Source of the DNA: an uncultured Collinsella sp.
GTDB lineage: Bacteria > Actinomycetota > Coriobacteriia > Coriobacteriales > Coriobacteriaceae
Length of the DNA stretch: 64,000 nt
Reading direction: 5' to 3'
Assembly (NCBI GenBank): GCA_902470925.1
Contig: CABRIF010000001.1
Location: 13,109 to 77,108 of the forward strand
Part shown: positions 49,702 to 58,964 of the stretch, one piece after another
Layout: each line of letters begins with the position of its first letter
Position numbering within the stretch: position 1 is the stretch's first letter
Position numbers and translations under genes: made by a program
The notes under the pieces: model-generated
What the model was told of the DNA's origin: nothing
Databases searched by the model: none
What the model saw: only the letters and a program-made list of their open reading frames with translations

Positions 49702-51099
49702 GTGCTGATAGGACGTCAGGCTGAGCTGGATGCCCTGTGCCGGCTTTATAACAAGAATGGCTTTCAGATGCCCGTTCTGTTCGGGCGTCGTCGTGTGGGC
49801 AAGACGTATCTCATGTCGGAATTTGTTCGCGACAAGCCTGCGATTTTCTTCACGGCCGTTGAGGACAACATGACGGTGAATCTGCGCAATCTGAGCCGTG
49901 AGATCTACAGCTTCGACCATCCCGGGGGCGATGTTCAACTCGCCCCCTTATATCCGGATCTGCATACGGCGTTTGAGGCGGTCTTTTCCCGCGCAGAGGG
50001 TCAGCGGCTCGTATTCGTTATCGACGAATACCCCTATCTTGCGAAAGCCGATCCAAGCGTATCGTCTATCTTGCAGGCGCTCGTCGATCGCTCGAAGGAT
50101 GGCTCACAGCTGTTTCTCATGCTGTGCGGGTCGTCGCTCTCCTTCATGCGCGAGCAGGTGTTGGGGGAGAAAAGCCCGCTGTACGGTAGGCGTACGGCGC
50201 AGCTCGAACTGAAGCCGCTTGATTTTTTCGAGGCCCGTCAGTTCTTCCCGAATATGGATATGCAGCATGCCGCCCAGCTGTACGGCGCGGTGGGCGGTAT
50301 ACCGTTGTATCTGCAGCAGTTCAGCGATCGCGCGTCGTTTGAGGACAACATCAGGGATGTATTTTTAGACCCCTCGTCAATTCTGTTCGAAGAGCCTCTG
50401 AACCTTCTCAAGCAGGAGGTGCAGAAATCGGCAACGTATAATGCGATCATTGGGGCAATCGCCGCGGGTAAAACCGAGAACAACGAAATCGCGACAACAG
50501 TCGGTATCGCTTCAAGCGAGCTCACCTACTACTTGAAAGAGCTCGACCGCATTGGCTTGGTGGAGAAGGAGCGACCGGTGTGCGACGGAAGTCGTCGGCC
50601 GGTGTACCGCCTGTCGGATAACATGTTCAGGTTCTGGTATCGCTTCGTCATGCCCAACCGTTCAACGATTGAACGCCGCATGCCGCAACGTGCGCTATCG
50701 GCGGTTTCTCGGTACCTCTCCGTCTATATGGGCGAGGTGTTTGAGCAGATATGTCGCGAGTGGCTGTGGCGGAGGAACATGAGCGGTGAGCTGCAGGCCG
50801 AATTCGATGAGCTGGGACGCTGGTGGGGCAATAATCCTCAGCTGAGACGCGAGGAAGAGATCGATGTCGTGGGCGTAGCCGATGGGATGCCCGTCTTGGT
50901 GGGCGAATGCAAGTGGCGCAATGAGGTCGTTGGATCGGATGTCCTGGAGACGCTGGATCGGCGTGCGGCGCTGATTCACGCGTCGACGGGGGTGCATCGG
51001 TATCTCTTCTCAAAAGCGGGATTCAGCGATGCGCTGCATGAGGTGGCGGCGCATGATGATCGCCTGCATCTTGTGGGCATTGAGGACATGCTGCGTTAG
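49702..51099 (+). CDS. AAA-type ATP-binding protein with DUF234 C-terminal domain
   Basis: This 465-residue STAND/AAA-like ATPase starts VLIGRQAELDALCRLYNKNG. Walker A is FGRRRVGKTYLMSEF (Lys34), and a Walker B-like RLVFVIDEYPYLAKADPSV lies near 109. A winged-helix segment (TVGIASSELTYYLKELDRIG) sits near 280. The C-terminal DUF234 region ends with a PD-(D/E)xK-like EEIDVVGVADGMPVLVGECK (ID then ECK), suggesting a nuclease fold. GTG 49702 follows ACAGGAGGAC. Such genes are scattered in archaea and bacteria and their role is unknown. The codons are less GC-rich than neighbours, which together with the palindrome suggests an acquired gene. Confidence 0.85.
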   Translation: MLIGRQAELDALCRLYNKNGFQMPVLFGRRRVGKTYLMSEFVRDKPAIFFTAVEDNMTVNLRNLSREIYSFDHPGGDVQLAPLYPDLHTAFEAVFSRAEGQRLVFVIDEYPYLAKADPSVSSILQALVDRSKDGSQLFLMLCGSSLSFMREQVLGEKSPLYGRRTAQLELKPLDFFEARQFFPNMDMQHAAQLYGAVGGIPLYLQQFSDRASFEDNIRDVFLDPSSILFEEPLNLLKQEVQKSATYNAIIGAIAAGKTENNEIATTVGIASSELTYYLKELDRIGLVEKERPVCDGSRRPVYRLSDNMFRFWYRFVMPNRSTIERRMPQRALSAVSRYLSVYMGEVFEQICREWLWRRNMSGELQAEFDELGRWWGNNPQLRREEEIDVVGVADGMPVLVGECKWRNEVVGSDVLETLDRRAALIHASTGVHRYLFSKAGFSDALHEVAAHDDRLHLVGIEDMLR

Positions 51100-51347
51100 G
51101 TGCTGCGTGCCAAGATGTCGGCTGCATCCGTCGGATGACAAACGGGGAGGTCCGCCCATACCCCGCATTCCGGGCGCAAGCAATCTATTGGCGCGCAGAG
51201 GCTCGGTTGTTTGCTGGCGCGCTGCGCTACGGTGCATCTCGCATGCAGGCGGGGTACAGGGGTCGCGTGCGGGTGAATGGGGCGGCGTCTTGCTGGGCGC
51301 TTTGGGTTCGCGGTACACTTGCCGCCAAGATCGACCGAGGAGGGCAT

Positions 51348-52529
51348 GTGGGCAAAGCGCGTGGTAAGGATAGGCGGGCAGGGCGCGGCCGCGGACGGCA
51401 CGGTGCGGAGCGGGCGGACGCCGCGGTTTCGCCGGAGAGCCTGCCTGCGCTCGACGCCATGCGGGATGTGCCCTCCTTTTCCGACCTACACCTGGATGAT
51501 CGCCAGCGCGCGGCGTTCGATGCGTTTGCGCGTGACTTCGAGGCGCCCGACGAGCTTGCGATCGGGTGCGTGGTCAGGCTCGATCGCGGGTTTCCGCTGA
51601 TCGCCTGCGCGGACGCAGTGTTCAGGGCCGAGCACGCCGTGGAGTTCGCCAAAGGCCGCCGGATGGCCGACGACAGCGAGCGACTGCTGCCGGCCGTGGG
51701 CGATTGGGTGGCGGTGCGCCGCGCCCCTGGGCATGAGCACGGCGTGATCGTGCAGGTGCTGCCGCGTCGCACGTCGTTCGTGCGGTGGCGTGGGAAGAGC
51801 CGCGGGGAGCGTCAGGTGCTCGCAGCCAACGTCGACGTGATTTTCATCGTGCAGCCGCTGGGAGCCGACCGCGATACGCCGGGGCTCATGCGCGACCGCG
51901 TGGCGCGTTCCATGGTGCTGACGCGCGATTGCGGCGCTGAGCCGGTGGTGGTGCTTACCAAGGTGGACCGCGTGGAGCCGGACGCGCTGGCAGCTGCTGT
52001 GGCGAATGTCCGCGCGCTGGTGGGCGAGCAGGTGCCGGTGATCGCCACCTCATCGAAGGAGGGGCGCGGCCTCGAGGCGGTGCGTGCCTGCGTGCCGAGC
52101 GGTTCGTGCGCCATGATCTTGGGGGAGTCGGGCGCGGGGAAGTCGACGCTGCTCAACGCCCTGTTGGGGCACGAGGCCCTGGCAACGGGTGCGGTGCGTA
52201 CGCGCGATGACGCGGGGCGGCACACCACGGTCGCACGCGTGATGGTGGCGCTGCCTGCACCCTGTGGGGTGGTGGCGGACGCGCCGGGGCTGCGCAGCCT
52301 GCCGCTGATGGGGCATGAGCGCGGTCTGGCCCTGGCGTTCCCGGAGGTAATCGAGGCGGCACGCGCATGCCGTTTCAACGACTGCACCCATACGCATGAG
52401 CCGGGTTGCGCGGTGCGCGACGGCGTGGCGCGCGGCGAGATCGCCGAGGTGCGCGTGGAGGCGTTTTTGTCGCTTGCACGCGAGATGCGCGTGAGCGCTC
52501 AGAGTTTGGACCCCGACATCCATCTGTAG
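51348..52529 (+). CDS. rsgA: Ribosome small-subunit-dependent GTPase A (RsgA)
   Basis: This 393-residue protein has the circularly permuted GTPase order: G4 VVVLTKVDRVEP, then G1 ILGESGAGKSTLLNALLG near 257, then G3 DAPGLRSL. The OB-fold precedes it and the C-terminal zinc knuckle is CRFNDCTHTHEPGCAV near 340. RsgA checks 30S subunit maturation. GTG 51348 is chosen because GAGGAGGG lies just before it; the ATG at 51346 is out of frame. Residues 1-60 are a basic extension (GKARGKDRRAGRGRGRHGAE), a little longer than usual and possibly rRNA-binding. Confidence 0.93.
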   Translation: MGKARGKDRRAGRGRGRHGAERADAAVSPESLPALDAMRDVPSFSDLHLDDRQRAAFDAFARDFEAPDELAIGCVVRLDRGFPLIACADAVFRAEHAVEFAKGRRMADDSERLLPAVGDWVAVRRAPGHEHGVIVQVLPRRTSFVRWRGKSRGERQVLAANVDVIFIVQPLGADRDTPGLMRDRVARSMVLTRDCGAEPVVVLTKVDRVEPDALAAAVANVRALVGEQVPVIATSSKEGRGLEAVRACVPSGSCAMILGESGAGKSTLLNALLGHEALATGAVRTRDDAGRHTTVARVMVALPAPCGVVADAPGLRSLPLMGHERGLALAFPEVIEAARACRFNDCTHTHEPGCAVRDGVARGEIAEVRVEAFLSLAREMRVSAQSLDPDIHL

Positions 52530-52664
52530 GATCGCGTGCTGGTTGCGCCCGGGTCGGCGCGATGCCGCTGCGTGATCGGAGCGGCTTACAGCGCCGGCTC
52601 TAGGATCTCGTGCTGGTTGCACCTGGGTCAATGCAATGCCATCGCGTCGTCGGGGCGGCTCGCG
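52528..52664 (+). repeat. Tandem duplication, period 74 bp
   Basis: Two copies start AGGATCGCGTGCTGGTTGC (52528) and AGGATCTCGTGCTGGTTGC (52602), followed by CxCxGGGTCxxxGCxATGCC. The first begins inside the rsgA stop. No gene is encoded. Confidence 0.65.
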
Positions 52665-52737
52665 GAAACGATGCCGACGGTCGCGCTGGCGGCCGAGGCA
52701 GGGTCGTTTTGACAGAAACGCTTGCTGGCCGTGGTCG

Positions 52738-52935
52738 GATGAGGCGGGATGCTCCGACGACAGGACCGCATGGTGCGTTTGCAGCTGGACGATGGTAATT
52801 CTGGCGAGGAGGCCTGGCACGCTTTGCGGCCGGAGTGATGAGGCGGGCTGCTCCGGCGACAGGACCGCATGGTGCGTTTGCAGCTGGACGACGACTATCC
52901 TGGCAAAGAGGCCTGGCGCATTTCGCGACCGGAGT
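52738..52935 (+). repeat. Tandem duplication, period 99 bp
   Basis: Two copies start GATGAGGCGGG at 52738 and 52837 and agree over most of 99 bp, including GACAGGACCGCATGGTGCGT and GAGGCCTGGC. Because 99 is a multiple of 3, a peptide repeat with DRTAWCVCSWT appears in one frame, but there is no ribosome site or credible start, so coding is doubtful. Confidence 0.65.
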
Positions 52936-53553
52936 GCGGTCGTTCTGGTGGTGGGTCCGTGCGTCGTATGTGGCGGCGGGGAGCATCGCTTGGGCGGCAA
53001 GGACGGCTAACACGTTTTAATTGAAGCGGGGCTGTTTTGACGGCATAGTGTGTTCGCGCTTGCGAGCGCGCGTGTGCGGTGCAGCTTTCGCATCCGTGCG
53101 GCGGGCCGATGTGTTCGGGCGTCGACATGTCCCATATGGTGCGGGATATATGAGTAAACAAGCAGGTCAGATGGTTGTCTGGTGCATGTGCGCGGAGGCT
53201 GCCGCCGTGTGCGTGCGAATGACGGGCGCGGGCTTCGCGTGCCGCTCGGCTCAAGAATTGTGATGAGCGTGTGTGCTCGCAGGGGCTGATGGGGCAGAAA
53301 GTTTTCCCGGCATGGGGGCATCGAGAGCTCGTGCCTTTGGCGAAATAGGGTGTTTGTATATCCGAATATGTGGATAAGCCGGCCGTTTCTTGCCGCGTGC
53401 GGTGCGGACCCTTTCCAGGTCCTGACACGGGCGGAAAGGTTTGGGTAGGCATCTCGTAAGATTGCGGTTTGCGAATCCGTCCTGAATCGATTGCGCGCTC
53501 GTTGCGCCCTGAGAATGGGGGTGCGGTTCGAAGGCGAGCGAGAGGAGGGCCGG
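52936..53553. other. Gene-free stretch before the Tad operon
   Basis: No gene was recognised. TTTTGACGG near 53032-53040 and TATATGAG near 53147-53154 could be promoter elements but are not spaced as one promoter. The operon's ribosome site is GAGAGGAGGG just before 53554. Confidence 0.4.
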
Positions 53554-54246
53554 ATGAAGCGGAGAACGCGGCTCATGCTGAGCGCGCTTTCGGGTGTTGC
53601 CGCGGCGGCGCTGTTCATGCTGTACGCATTGGGTGTGCGGGTGGAAGCGGAGCAGCAGCGGCGGGAGACGCTCGAGCGTTTTGGAGGCGAGCTGGTTTCT
53701 GTATGCGTGGCCCTGCGCGATATCGAACCGGGAGAGGAGATCGACGAGGGCAACGTGGCGGTGGAGGAGTGGGCGTCGAGCCTGCTGCCCGCGGATGCGT
53801 TGACCTCGCTCTCCGCTTCAGTGGGCAAGACGGCGACATCGCGGATACCGAGGCACGCTCCGCTGAGCGGGGCCTACTTCGAGCGGCGTGAAGATGCCGC
53901 ATCGGTTCCCAAGGGCAAGGTGGCCGTGTCGGTGCCCAGCGGTGCGGAGCGCGCAGTTGGTGGCGCTTTGGAGCGCGGCGACAGCGTTGACGTGTACGTG
54001 ACGAACGGAACGGTTGCCGATCGGCTGACGTCGGCAGAGGTGCTCGATACCAGTGTGCTGGCGGAAGGCGGAGGCGACTTGGCGTGGGTGACGTTGGCGG
54101 TCGATCCGAGCGCGGTGAGGGAGCTTTTGGCAGCGACCTCGGCCGGGGCGGTGTCGCTCGTGGCGCCTGGCGATGGCGTTGATGCGTCGGCGCCCGAGAG
54201 CGCCGAGGCCACGGCGCCTGTAGGCGATGGGGGCGATGCGCAATGA
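53554..54246 (+). CDS. cpaB: Flp pilus assembly protein CpaB/RcpC (SAF domain)
   Basis: This 230-residue protein has one N-terminal membrane segment (LMLSALSGVAAAALFMLYAL) and a SAF domain (VSVCVALRDIEPGEEIDEGN, near 45-110). The RcpC/CpaB region follows (KGKVAVSVPSGAERAVGGAL; GDSVDVYVTNG). CpaB proteins help assemble the Tad pilus at the envelope. ATG 53554 follows GAGAGGAGGG. The stop overlaps the next start as ATGA. It is the first gene of a twelve-gene operon with almost no intergenic space. Confidence 0.9.
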   Translation: MKRRTRLMLSALSGVAAAALFMLYALGVRVEAEQQRRETLERFGGELVSVCVALRDIEPGEEIDEGNVAVEEWASSLLPADALTSLSASVGKTATSRIPRHAPLSGAYFERREDAASVPKGKVAVSVPSGAERAVGGALERGDSVDVYVTNGTVADRLTSAEVLDTSVLAEGGGDLAWVTLAVDPSAVRELLAATSAGAVSLVAPGDGVDASAPESAEATAPVGDGGDAQ

Positions 54247-55784
54247 GCCGGGTTTGGCTGCTGCATGGATGCGACGAGGAGCTGGCTGCCCTGCGCCGCG
54301 AGGTGGCGCTGAGGGAGCCTGATGCGTGCCTGGTGTGCGTGCGGCGCGCGGGTGAGATGGTGCTGGTCGCCGGCGCGCTTGATGGCGCCGGCGTGGCGGC
54401 GCTCATCGGGACGACGGGCATGGACCCGTCTGCGCTCGAGGGGCTGATTGCCGCCTTGCGCGGTATTGAGGGTGTAACGGATATTCTCGTGCGGGCGGAC
54501 GGGCTCGATGCGGGGGTGCTGGCCCGCTGCTTCTATGCGGGCGCAACGGAGGTCATCGCGGCAGGGGGCGCCGAGGCGTCTGGTGCTGCCGATAACGAGG
54601 CAGTGTGCGGGAAAGAGCTGACAGACCGTGCCGGCCAGGTGGATTCTGCGGGCGATGACGACGGGGAGGCGGATGCCGCGCCTGCGACTGCAGGCGTCGG
54701 CACGCCTTCGCGAGGCCAAGAGACAGCGGGGCGCACGGGGTCTTTGAGAATCGCGGTGGATGATCTGGAGACGCCGCCCTGGGAGCCCATCGACGACGGA
54801 TGCGCGGCGGTGGGCGAGGCGGCGAGTGCTGCGTCCGCACCGCTGGGGTCGGAGCCTGCGGTGGCCGAAGAGGTGCCGGATGCGCTGCGCGAACGGTTTG
54901 CACGGTCGGCGGCAGGGGCGTGCGATTACGGCGCTGCTGCGGGCGGGGCGCCGCTTATCGCGGTTGTCTCGGGGCGCGGGGGATGCGGTAAGACCACGAT
55001 CACGGCGGCGATGGCCGCTTGCGCCGCGCGTGCGGGCCTGCGTTGCGCGGTGTTGGATTTCGATTTGATGCTCGGCAATATGGCTGCGGTCATGGGCATC
55101 GATGCGCCGATAGGACTCGATCGGTTGGGTGCATATGGGAGCAGCGAGCCGATAGCGGAGGCGGATGTGGAGACCACCGCCATGCGCATCGGGCCGGGCC
55201 TAACGCTGTGGGGGCCGTGCTTGGAGCCGGAACGGGCCGACCTGATCGCGGGCCCGGCCGAGCAGATGATTGAGATGCTGCGCGGGCTTGCCGACGTGCT
55301 GTTCGTGGACACATCGGGGTATTGGGGAGACGCCGTTGCGATGGCGGTCGGCGCGTGCGACCGATGCCTGGTGGTGGGCGGCTCCGGGGCGCCGGACGTG
55401 GCATCGGCCCAGCGCGCGATGAAGATCGCAATGCGCTTGGGGGTACCTGCGACGCGTATGACCAGCGTGTTCAATCGGCTGGGAGCACCTGGCTGCGGGG
55501 AGGACCGGGCGCTTCGGTTCGAGATGGGCGTATCGCTGCGCTCCCGTGTCCGCATAGCGGACGGAGGGGACGAGGTGGCGTCGATGCTGTCGTTCGGGCA
55601 TATCGATCGGGTCGTGGCCGGGTCGGGGCCGTTTGCAGACAGCGTGCGGTCGGCGACGGCCCAGATCTTGCGAGAACTCGGGTGTGACGTGGGGGCGCTG
55701 TCTGTGGAGCGACCCGACAACGAGCGGGATGCGCGCCCGCGCGTGCGCCTGCCGTGGGGCAAGAAGGCAGGTGAGCGGAGATGA
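54243..55784 (+). CDS. tadZ: TadZ/CpaE-like pilus assembly ATPase
   Basis: This 513-residue protein has a receiver-like N-terminal domain (residues 1-110), a low-complexity acidic linker (110-210) and a MinD/ParA-type ATPase domain. The deviant Walker A is VVSGRGGCGKTTITAAMAAC near 240, and VLDFDLMLGNMAAVMGIDAP and LFVDTSGYWGDAVAMAVGAC follow. TadZ proteins localise the pilus machine at the cell pole. The linker is longer than usual. ATG 54243 overlaps the previous stop by 4 bp and the stop overlaps the next start by 4 bp. Confidence 0.9.
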   Translation: MSRVWLLHGCDEELAALRREVALREPDACLVCVRRAGEMVLVAGALDGAGVAALIGTTGMDPSALEGLIAALRGIEGVTDILVRADGLDAGVLARCFYAGATEVIAAGGAEASGAADNEAVCGKELTDRAGQVDSAGDDDGEADAAPATAGVGTPSRGQETAGRTGSLRIAVDDLETPPWEPIDDGCAAVGEAASAASAPLGSEPAVAEEVPDALRERFARSAAGACDYGAAAGGAPLIAVVSGRGGCGKTTITAAMAACAARAGLRCAVLDFDLMLGNMAAVMGIDAPIGLDRLGAYGSSEPIAEADVETTAMRIGPGLTLWGPCLEPERADLIAGPAEQMIEMLRGLADVLFVDTSGYWGDAVAMAVGACDRCLVVGGSGAPDVASAQRAMKIAMRLGVPATRMTSVFNRLGAPGCGEDRALRFEMGVSLRSRVRIADGGDEVASMLSFGHIDRVVAGSGPFADSVRSATAQILRELGCDVGALSVERPDNERDARPRVRLPWGKKAGERR

Positions 55785-57127
55785 GCCTGTATAGCCGGAT
55801 GCGGGCGGTGCAGGAGGCCGTAGGGGGCGTTGAGACGGCTGAGCGGCACCGTGCATGGTCGCCGCGTCTGCGGCAGGCACGCGCCCGCGTGAAGCGCGCG
55901 ATGATGGAGCGCGTGGGGTTCAGCGAGGTGGCGCGCATCGTGGAGGGGGCGGACGCCGCGCGGGCGCGTGAGGAGTTGAGGCCGGCTGCCGAGGCGGTCC
56001 TGAATGCGGACGCCGATCTTGTGCTCTCGACGGACGAGCGCGACGAGCTGCTCGATGAGGTGCTGAACGACGTGGCGGGCTTGGGGCCCTTGCAGCCGCT
56101 GCTGGAGGACGACGCGGTGACCGAGATCATGGTCAACGGGAGCTCGTCGACCTTCATCGAACGTGCGGGCAGGCTGTGCGGCCTTGGCGCCCTGTTCGAC
56201 GATGACGAGCAGATCAGAATCGCGATCGACCGCATCATTTCGCCCTTGGGCCGTCGGATCGATGAGCGGAGCCCTACGGTGAACGCTCGCCTGCCGAACG
56301 GATACCGTGTCAATGCGGTGATCCCGCCGATTGCGCTCGACGGCCCGGTGCTGACGATTCGCAAGTTTTCCGATCGCATCAGCTCCCTTGCGCATCTTGA
56401 GCGTTTGGGCGCTCTGCCCGCCTGGTATGCCTGGCTGCTGTCGCGCGCGGTGGAGCTGCGGCAGGATCTGGCGGTGGCGGGAGGCACCGGCTCGGGCAAG
56501 ACGACCCTGTTGAATGCGCTATCGTGCGAGATTCCCGCCGGTGAGCGCATCGTGACGATCGAGGACTCAGCTGAGTTGAAATTCTCCCATCACCCTCATG
56601 TGGTGCGTCTCGAGGCGCGCGAGGCGTCCATCGAAGGCGAGGGCGCGGTGAGCATCCGCGATCTGGTGGCGAATGCGCTGCGCATGCGTCCCGATCGGAT
56701 CGTGGTGGGCGAGGTGCGCGGGGCCGAGGCGATCGACATGCTGCAGTCCATGAACACCGGGCACGACGGGTCGCTGACGACGCTGCATGCGGGCAGCGCG
56801 GAGGAGACCGTGGTGCGTCTGACGTTGCTGGCGCGCTACGGCATCGATCTGCCGGGCGATCTCATCGAGGAGCAGATCGCCATGGCGCTCGACGGCATCG
56901 TGATGTCGGTGCGTACGCCGGCGGGCAAGCGGTATGTGTCGTCGTATACCGGCGTCTCGCGTGCGGAGGGCGGCGGCGTGGCTCTGAGGGAGTACGTCTC
57001 GTTCGACGCGGCGACGGTGAGCTGGAAGCTGCTTGAAGAGCCGCCGTTTGTGGAAGAGGGCCTGCGCAGCGGGGCGCTCGAACTCAAGGAGGTAAAGCGA
57101 TGGAGGCAGTCGTGTCCTGCTGCATAG
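55781..57127 (+). CDS. tadA: Tad pilus secretion ATPase TadA/CpaF
   Basis: This 448-residue member of the VirB11/TadA ATPases powers pilin secretion and assembly. Walker A is VAGGTGSGKTTLLNALSCEI near 232, the Asp box is RIVTIEDSAELKFSHHPHV, the His box NTGHDGSLTTLHAGSAEETV near 325, and RMRPDRIVVGEVRGAEAIDM is fully conserved. The N-terminal region (LNDVAGLGPLQPLLEDDAVT; EIMVNGSSSTFIERAG) matches CpaF. It is the engine of the operon. Confidence 0.95.
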   Translation: MSLYSRMRAVQEAVGGVETAERHRAWSPRLRQARARVKRAMMERVGFSEVARIVEGADAARAREELRPAAEAVLNADADLVLSTDERDELLDEVLNDVAGLGPLQPLLEDDAVTEIMVNGSSSTFIERAGRLCGLGALFDDDEQIRIAIDRIISPLGRRIDERSPTVNARLPNGYRVNAVIPPIALDGPVLTIRKFSDRISSLAHLERLGALPAWYAWLLSRAVELRQDLAVAGGTGSGKTTLLNALSCEIPAGERIVTIEDSAELKFSHHPHVVRLEAREASIEGEGAVSIRDLVANALRMRPDRIVVGEVRGAEAIDMLQSMNTGHDGSLTTLHAGSAEETVVRLTLLARYGIDLPGDLIEEQIAMALDGIVMSVRTPAGKRYVSSYTGVSRAEGGGVALREYVSFDAATVSWKLLEEPPFVEEGLRSGALELKEVKRWRQSCPAA

Positions 57128-58038
57128 GGGTTCTGGTTGCGGGAGGCGTGAGCGGAGCCCTCTCGGTGCAGGTTTCTCGAGAAGAAACCGTGCGTTTGCA
57201 CGGCAAGGCGACAGCGGTCTACCTGATACGCAAGACGGGCGAGGGTGTGCTGCGAAGCGGGCTGCTGCCGGCCTCCATGCGGGATGCGGCGCTTTGTGAG
57301 CTGAGGGCATGTGAGGTGCGCGGAAGGAAGCCGTGGGAGTATGCCGGCGAGGTGGATGCGGCGGGCGCGCTTGTTGCGACGACGGCGGGGTGCGCTGTCT
57401 TGTTGGCGGCTGCTTCGGGCTCTTTAGTCGGCGGCGTGTTGGGTCTTTTGGCGGTGCCGACAGCTGTGATGGGGCGCGCCTCGGCGCGTGCGCGCGCCGA
57501 GCGCACGCGCATCGAGACGCAGATGCCCGAGGCGTTCGGGGCACTTGCCGTGTCGCTGGGTTCGGGGCTGTCGATCGCGCAGGCGTTGCGCTATGTGGGG
57601 TCGCATGCCGAGGAGCCGATCCGCGGCGAGCTTGTGCGGACATCGGGGGCGATCATGTGCGGCGTGCCGGTTGCGCGGGCGCTCGATGAGCTGATCGAGC
57701 GCCTTGAGGCTCCAGGGCTCGAGCTCGTGGCGCTCGCCTTGAAGGTGTCGCAGAAAACCGGTGCGCCGTTGGGTTCCCTGCTGGCGGATGCAGCTCGCCT
57801 GGCGGGAGACCGTATCGAGCTGCTGCGACAGCTCGATGTCAAGACCTCGCAAGCGCGTATGTCGGCCCGGCTGGTGGCGGCCATGCCGGTGGCGATGGTG
57901 GGGTTTCTGGCGCTGTTCTCCACGGATTTCCGCGCCGGCCTCATGACGGTTCCAGGGACGGTGTCGGTGCTGGTGGCACTGGGGCTGAACGGGATCGCCC
58001 TGGCGGCGATCAGGCGAATCATGAAGGTGAGGATGTAA
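57100..58038 (+). CDS. tadB: Tad pilus inner-membrane protein TadB (T2SSF domain)
   Basis: This 312-residue protein has a type II secretion F domain (EAFGALAVSLGSGLSIAQAL near 140; DELIERLEAPGLELVALALK near 195). Hydrophobic segments lie at the N terminus, around residues 90-125 and at the C terminus (FLALFSTDFRAGLMTVPGTV). TadB and TadC form the membrane platform on which TadA acts. AAGGAGG precedes ATG 57100, which lies 28 bp inside tadA. Confidence 0.88.
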   Translation: MEAVVSCCIGVLVAGGVSGALSVQVSREETVRLHGKATAVYLIRKTGEGVLRSGLLPASMRDAALCELRACEVRGRKPWEYAGEVDAAGALVATTAGCAVLLAAASGSLVGGVLGLLAVPTAVMGRASARARAERTRIETQMPEAFGALAVSLGSGLSIAQALRYVGSHAEEPIRGELVRTSGAIMCGVPVARALDELIERLEAPGLELVALALKVSQKTGAPLGSLLADAARLAGDRIELLRQLDVKTSQARMSARLVAAMPVAMVGFLALFSTDFRAGLMTVPGTVSVLVALGLNGIALAAIRRIMKVRM

Positions 58039-58691
58039 TGGATGATCTGGTTGGTCTTATGCCCGCCGCCGCGGCATGCGCGGGGCTGGCGGCTGCATGC
58101 AGCGCGTTGCTGACGGGTTGGGAGCGCGAAGATCGCCAACAGGCGATGCGGGCATGGCGGGCGCGGGGAGCGGTGCTTGCTGCGACGGCGATGCGGATGG
58201 CACATGGTTTTGAGCGGCGTGTGCACGCCCGCGGGGCACCGGCGGACGCTGTGGGTTTGGGGGAGGTGTCGGAGATGATCGACATCGTGCGTCTGGGTCT
58301 TTCGGCGGGCTTGTCGTTCGACGCGGCGCTGGGCCTGTATTGCGAGGGACGCGACGGCGCGCTGGCGGCGCGGCTGGCGCGCGCCAAACTGCTGTGGCAA
58401 ACGGGGGCGGGTGCGCGCGAGGAGGAGTTGATGTTGGCAGCGCGCGATCTGGGCGTGCGGGCGCTCGAGTCGTTTTCTGTGGCGGTTGGGCAGGCCCTGC
58501 TGCTGGGGGCGCCTCTCGCCGAGACCTTGGCTGGACAGAGCGCTGAGATTCGTGCCGCCCACCGTGCCGAGGTGGAGCGCCAGATCGAGCGCGCTCCAGT
58601 GAAGCTGCTGATACCGACGGGCACGTTGATTCTGCCTGCGTTGCTGTTGTCCATATTGGGCCCGCTGCTTGCTGCTGGCGGGATGTTGTGA
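58038..58691 (+). CDS. tadC: Tad pilus inner-membrane protein TadC-like
   Basis: This 217-residue protein has a T2SSF-like core (EMIDIVRLGLSAGLSFDAAL near 80) and a C-terminal membrane segment pair (LLIPTGTLILPALLLSILGP). It is shorter than typical TadC (about 300) with fewer membrane segments but is in the correct place after tadB. Its ATG shares the final A of the tadB stop. The partner role in the platform is inferred from position and domain. Confidence 0.83.
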   Translation: MDDLVGLMPAAAACAGLAAACSALLTGWEREDRQQAMRAWRARGAVLAATAMRMAHGFERRVHARGAPADAVGLGEVSEMIDIVRLGLSAGLSFDAALGLYCEGRDGALAARLARAKLLWQTGAGAREEELMLAARDLGVRALESFSVAVGQALLLGAPLAETLAGQSAEIRAAHRAEVERQIERAPVKLLIPTGTLILPALLLSILGPLLAAGGML

Positions 58692-58701
58692 GGAGGGCCG
58701 T

Positions 58702-58956
58702 ATGGTTCTGTTGCGAGAGTACGTGCGAGAGGCGATCGAGGCGGCGCGCGATGCCGCCGATGCAATGCGGCGGGAGGCGCGGCGTACGGGCTGCGAACTT
58801 GCGCACCTGGCTCGTGAGGGCAAGGCGCAGGGCACCACGGAGTACGCCATCCTGGTCGGTGTACTCGTGGTGATCGCGATCTTGGCAATCATCGCGTTCC
58901 GCGACAAGGTGAGCGAGCTGTGGGACGCCATATCCTCGGGCATCAACGGGTTGTGA
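58702..58956 (+). CDS. flp: Flp-family class IVb pilin (major pilin)
   Basis: This 84-residue prepilin has the cleavage region KAQG-TTEYAILVG, where cutting after Gly44 leaves Thr-Thr-Glu5-Tyr-like mature sequence with the conserved Glu and Tyr of Flp pilins. The hydrophobic helix VLVVIAILAIIAF follows. The mature pilin would be only 40 residues, and the 44-residue leader (VLLREYVREAIEAARDAADA) is longer than the usual 10-26. AGGAGGG precedes ATG 58702. It follows tadC directly and should polymerise into the pilus fibre. Confidence 0.9.
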   Translation: MVLLREYVREAIEAARDAADAMRREARRTGCELAHLAREGKAQGTTEYAILVGVLVVIAILAIIAFRDKVSELWDAISSGINGL

Positions 58957-58964
58957 GATGGCCG

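Noticed and set aside
51277..51600. Alternative ATG at 51346 for the rsgA locus
   Set aside because: It is out of frame with the GTPase motifs. GTG 51348, two bases on, gives the RsgA frame.
52636..53010. Protein with a 33-residue repeat (DRTAWCVCSWT)
   Set aside because: There is no ribosome site or conserved start, Trp/Cys content is odd, and frames on the other strand are equally open. It was kept as a DNA repeat only.
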